Shown: positions 61,546-64,000 of the stretch, one piece after another
Layout of the letters: every line of letters starts with the position of its first letter
Numbering within the stretch: the first letter of the stretch is position 1
Source of the DNA: Thermoplasmata archaeon
Lineage (GTDB): Archaea; Thermoplasmatota; Thermoplasmata; Thermoplasmatales; GCA-001856825
NCBI GenBank assembly: GCA_021792255.1
Contig: JAJYUZ010000001.1
Location: 186,001-250,000, forward strand
Direction: 5' to 3'
DNA length: 64,000 bases
Notes under the pieces: generated by a model
The model's input: the letters and a program-made list of their open reading frames with translations, nothing else
Database searches by the model: none
Told to the model about the DNA's origin: nothing
Program-made: the position numbers and the translations under genes

Positions 61546-61554
61546 CGTACAACC
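61546..61554. repeat. target site duplication, right copy
   Basis: CGTACAACC, identical to 60249-60257, immediately after the right terminal repeat. Confidence 0.85.
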
Positions 61555-61816
61555 AATTAAGATTGATGAATATAGTGTCCAGACAGCTACTCATAGCGCA
61601 TCAAGGAAACAAAAAGGTGGCACTGATCCAGCTGACAAGCAAAAAATGAACTAACCCAAATTTAATTCTCGAATGTTCTAAAAGCTTCGAAATTTCAGCT
61701 AGAAAATTTAATTCAGTAATTTTGTAAGCATATTCAGGATAACGTCATTAAGTATTATGCGTATATAAAGAAAGTAATTAAGGTAAATTATAAGTATGAG
61801 CTTATCCTAGCCGCTT
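61555..61816 (+). promoter_or_regulatory. AT-rich upstream region of the RHH gene
   Basis: It holds a 27-codon ATG frame (61566-61649, starting MNIVSRQLLIAH) of doubtful status and several TATA-like boxes (gcgtatataaag; aaattataag close to -30 of the ATG at 61817). If the insertion sequence is removed, the 27-codon frame would lie about 30 nt after the AT-rich box that serves alba on the other strand. Nothing else is recognised. Confidence 0.3.
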
Positions 61817-61831
61817 ATGGCGACGGATAAG
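61801..61831 (+). promoter_or_regulatory. inverted repeat overlapping the RHH start codon (possible operator)
   Basis: CTTATCC (61801-61807) and GGATAAG (61825-61831) are a perfect 7-bp inverted repeat spanning the ATG at 61817. Such placement suits autoregulation by the RHH protein. Confidence 0.4.
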
Positions 61832-62035
61832 AAGTATACGACCGTTTCTTTGCCTACTCCGCTATTCGAAAAAATTCAAGAAAAAATAAAGGGAACCGGC
61901 TTTACATCGGTCAGCGATTATGTTACTTTTGTGCTTAGAGAAATTCTTACTCACGGGAGCGATCAGGAAGCCTTCAATGCAGAAGACGAGAAGAAGGTAA
62001 AGGACAGGTTAAGATCCCTTGGATATCTGGACTAG
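61817..62035 (+). CDS. ribbon-helix-helix (CopG-type) protein
   Basis: 72 residues. YTTVSLPTPLFEKIQEKI is the ribbon and first helix, followed by a turn (GTGFTSVSDYVTFVLREIL) and the second helix; this is the MetJ/Arc/CopG fold of DNA-binding dimers. The acidic C-terminal tail ends KDRLRSLGYLD. It lies 9 bp before a phosphatase-superfamily gene and is presumably co-transcribed with it and cysC; it may regulate the cluster. Confidence 0.85.
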   Translation: MATDKKYTTVSLPTPLFEKIQEKIKGTGFTSVSDYVTFVLREILTHGSDQEAFNAEDEKKVKDRLRSLGYLD

Positions 62036-62044
62036 GTGGGTTAG

Positions 62045-63433
62045 ATGAAAGTAGCAGTAATTGGACTAGACTGTGCCGCTCCAGATATAATTTTCAATAA
62101 GCTCAAGGCAGATCTACCGAACCTTGCTAAAATGATAAATAATGGAGTTTCGGGTAAACTGCGAAGTTGCGATCCTCCGATCACAGTCCCAGCATGGATG
62201 GTTATGGCGACTGGAAGATCTCCCGGAGAGCTGGGTCTCTACGGTTTTAGGTCAAGAATGTCAAACTCTTACAATGGAATAAAGATACCAACTTCACAAG
62301 ACATCAAGTTTGATAAAGTGTGGGACATACTTGGCAAGAGGAACAAAAAAAGCATTATTGTCGCTGTTCCACCATCTTATCCTCCACGACCCTTACCGGG
62401 CTTGATGGTTTCAGATTTTCTGACCCCTGATAAAGACAAGGAGTTCACCTACCCTCCTGGGTTGAAGAACGAGATTCTTAGAGACTTCCCGGATTACCAA
62501 TTTGATGTAAAATTCAGGAAACCAGAGAAGAAAAAGATCATCGATGAAATATATAAGATGACAGACACGAGATTTAGGATGACAGAGAAGATGTTGAAGG
62601 AAAAAGAATGGGACTTCTTCTTCATGGTCGAAATAGGAATAGACAGAATCCATCACTCTTTTTGGAGATACATTGATGAAGGGAGCCACCTCTACGAAAA
62701 TGACAAAGAAATGAAGGACAAGTTCATTTCTTACTTCAAGATGGTCGATTCCCATATCGGCAAGATGCTGGAAGAATTTGATGATGACACAGTAGTGCTG
62801 GTTGTTTCTGATCACGGCGCAAAGCGCATGAAAGGGGCGTTTGCAATAAATCAGTGGCTCATCAAAGAAGGATATCTCAAGCTCAAAGGTGGTACAATAA
62901 GTCAGGGAGCTTCCCTAGAAGACTTGGAGGTTGACTGGGCACACTCTAAGGCATGGGCCTGGGGAGGTTATTATGCGAGAGTCTTCCTGAACATAAAAGG
63001 AAGGGAGCCCGAAGGGGTAATCGAGAAAGAAAATGTGAGGAAAGAATTGGATCTTTTAAAGGAAAAACTGGGATCTATACGGGGGCCAAATGGAGAAGAA
63101 TGGAAGACGATAGTTTTTGAACCTGAGGAAAGATATGACGTCGTAAACGGAGACAGATCAGACCTTTTTGTTTACCTTGACGACCTAAGCTGGAGGGCAG
63201 CCGGTACTCTCGGGTACGGTACAGACTTCCTGCTTGAAAACGATACCGGACCAGATGACGCAGTCCACGACTACGACGGAATTTACATAATGTATAGGAA
63301 GAACAGGAAGATTGGCAAGGTCATAGACTCTAGCATTTTTCAGATTGCTCCAACGATTCTGGAAATATATAGAGTCAGGAAAACTTACGGAATAAAGGGC
63401 AAACCTTTGGAAGGTGTGGAATATGTCGAGTGA
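62045..63433 (+). CDS. alkaline phosphatase superfamily phosphodiesterase/nucleotide pyrophosphatase
   Basis: 462 residues. The metal and nucleophile pattern is clear: AVIGLDCAAPDI (first Asp), PPITVPAWMVMATGRSP (Thr nucleophile), GIDRIHHSFW and VVSDHGAKRM (Asp-His), and a late VHDYDG. Enzymes of this class hydrolyse phosphodiester or pyrophosphate bonds of nucleotides. The neighbours (an RHH protein upstream, APS kinase downstream) suggest a role in sulfate assimilation, for instance acting on APS, PAPS or PAP; this is an inference from context. No signal peptide, so it should be cytoplasmic. It overlaps cysC. Confidence 0.85.
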   Translation: MKVAVIGLDCAAPDIIFNKLKADLPNLAKMINNGVSGKLRSCDPPITVPAWMVMATGRSPGELGLYGFRSRMSNSYNGIKIPTSQDIKFDKVWDILGKRNKKSIIVAVPPSYPPRPLPGLMVSDFLTPDKDKEFTYPPGLKNEILRDFPDYQFDVKFRKPEKKKIIDEIYKMTDTRFRMTEKMLKEKEWDFFFMVEIGIDRIHHSFWRYIDEGSHLYENDKEMKDKFISYFKMVDSHIGKMLEEFDDDTVVLVVSDHGAKRMKGAFAINQWLIKEGYLKLKGGTISQGASLEDLEVDWAHSKAWAWGGYYARVFLNIKGREPEGVIEKENVRKELDLLKEKLGSIRGPNGEEWKTIVFEPEERYDVVNGDRSDLFVYLDDLSWRAAGTLGYGTDFLLENDTGPDDAVHDYDGIYIMYRKNRKIGKVIDSSIFQIAPTILEIYRVRKTYGIKGKPLEGVEYVE

Positions 63434-63959
63434 AAAAGGATTCGTACTATGGTTCACTGGCCTGCCTGGAGCAGGCAAGACCACATTAGCAGAAAGAATT
63501 AAAACGATCTTCACGGAGAAAGGGATGAAGGTCGAAATTCTGGACGGGGATGAAATAAGAAAGGGCCTGTCACGTGATCTTGGCTTCTCAAAAGAGGACA
63601 GGGAAAAACACAACGAAAGAGTGATTTTTGTTGCAAAGCTGCTCTCTAGAAATGGAGTTGTGACTCTGGTACCACTTATATCTCCATACAGAGAAGTCAG
63701 GGCTGAGGCCAGGAAGGAGATTTCGGATTTCGTGGAGGTATATGTTCGCTGTCCACTTGACGTTCTGATCAAGAGAGATCCAAAGGGACTTTACAAAAAA
63801 GCACTCGCTGGAGAAATAAACAATCTTACTGGATTGCAGGACCCATATGAGGAACCTATCTCACCCGAAATGATAATAGATTCCAATACTGAGACTGTCG
63901 AGGAGAGTGTAAGTTCGATAATGAGTTACCTAAAATCCAGGGGTCTGACCAATCACTAG
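63423..63959 (+). CDS. cysC: adenylylsulfate (APS) kinase
   Basis: 178 residues from the ATG at 63423 (MSSEKGFVLWF); the GTG at 63414 is an alternative. The P-loop is GLPGAGKTTLAE near residue 14, DGDEIRKGLSRDLGF the APS-binding segment with SKEDREKHNERV, and YVRCPLDVLIKRDPKGLYKKA the lid. It phosphorylates APS to PAPS. It overlaps the phosphatase-type gene by 11 bp. Other sulfate genes (sat) may lie beyond the window. Confidence 0.94.
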   Translation: MSSEKGFVLWFTGLPGAGKTTLAERIKTIFTEKGMKVEILDGDEIRKGLSRDLGFSKEDREKHNERVIFVAKLLSRNGVVTLVPLISPYREVRAEARKEISDFVEVYVRCPLDVLIKRDPKGLYKKALAGEINNLTGLQDPYEEPISPEMIIDSNTETVEESVSSIMSYLKSRGLTNH

Positions 63960-63966
63960 ACCAATT

Positions 63967-64000
63967 ATGATTTATCTGAGCGGCCAGAATTCAAGTTTTA
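63967..64000 (+). CDS. possible start of the next gene, cut by window edge
   Basis: An ATG at 63967, 7 bp after the cysC stop, opens a frame that reaches the window end (MIYLSGQNSSF). Too short to identify. Confidence 0.25.
   Translation, partial: MIYLSGQNSSF

Noticed and set aside
61566..61649. 27-codon ORF right of the insertion sequence as a gene cut off from its promoter
   Set aside because: The frame is short, lacks a ribosome site and has no recognised family; kept only as a note.
1..64000. CRISPR arrays, rRNA or tRNA genes and replication origin
   Set aside because: No regularly spaced repeats, no tRNA or rRNA signature and no ORB-like repeat cluster with orc1/cdc6 was seen on reading both strands.

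Overview
The window is archaeal, most likely from a thermoacidophilic euryarchaeon of the Thermoplasmata (Thermoplasma/Ferroplasma/Cuniculiplasma-like). Support from the sequence: fused Kae1-Bud32, archaeosine tRNA-guanine transglycosylase with a PUA domain, ABCE1/Rli1, Csl4, an Sm-like protein, Alba, S17e, PriS, RtcB, archaeal-type DNA ligase and a tricorn-factor-like M1 aminopeptidase. Many genes have a TATA-like box about 23-30 nt before the start codon (leaderless), and downstream genes use GAGGTG-type Shine-Dalgarno sites. No rRNA, tRNA or CRISPR array was recognised. The genus assignment is an inference.

Layout. 1-8.3 kb: truncated adenine methylase, dCTP deaminase/dUTPase-like protein, degenerate GHMP-kinase-like protein, phosphohexomutase, Hsp20, UbiB-type kinase, PurA, PUA protein, dipeptidase. 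8.3-11.4 kb: a Cys-rich small ORF and an overlapping operon of two small proteins, an unusual short family B DNA polymerase and a DUF1805 protein. 11.5-26.6 kb: GNAT, glutamate dehydrogenase, aminopropyltransferase; a Kae1-Bud32/ITPase/membrane-protein operon; an RNA operon (METTL5-like methylase, Csl4, small coiled-coil protein, Sm); sucC-sucD-argF; M1 aminopeptidase; a surface glycoprotein. 26.9-40.9 kb: ABCE1, a thiolase-like/DUF35 pair, urocanase, thiolase and 3-hydroxyacyl-CoA dehydrogenase, DNA ligase, PyrD-PyrK, an A24 peptidase, RtcB. 41-48 kb: a molybdenum/tungsten block (ABC importer, two MoeA proteins, MoaB, MoaC). 48-59.9 kb: amino acid permease, a phosphate-type MFS transporter fused to a PhoU-like domain, purSLQ, PriS, S17e, GNAT, TgtA. 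59.9-64 kb: Alba, an IS4-type element with perfect ends and target duplication but a broken transposase, then an RHH regulator, an alkaline-phosphatase-superfamily enzyme and APS kinase.

Points of most interest: the polymerase operon, which recalls a predicted archaeal mutasome-like module; the MFS-DUF47 fusion; a probable CTG start for the ITPase gene; loss of expected catalytic or metal ligands in TgtA, the DUF35-linked thiolase and the dCTP deaminase-like protein; and two small genes at 8290-8448 and 17183-17344.
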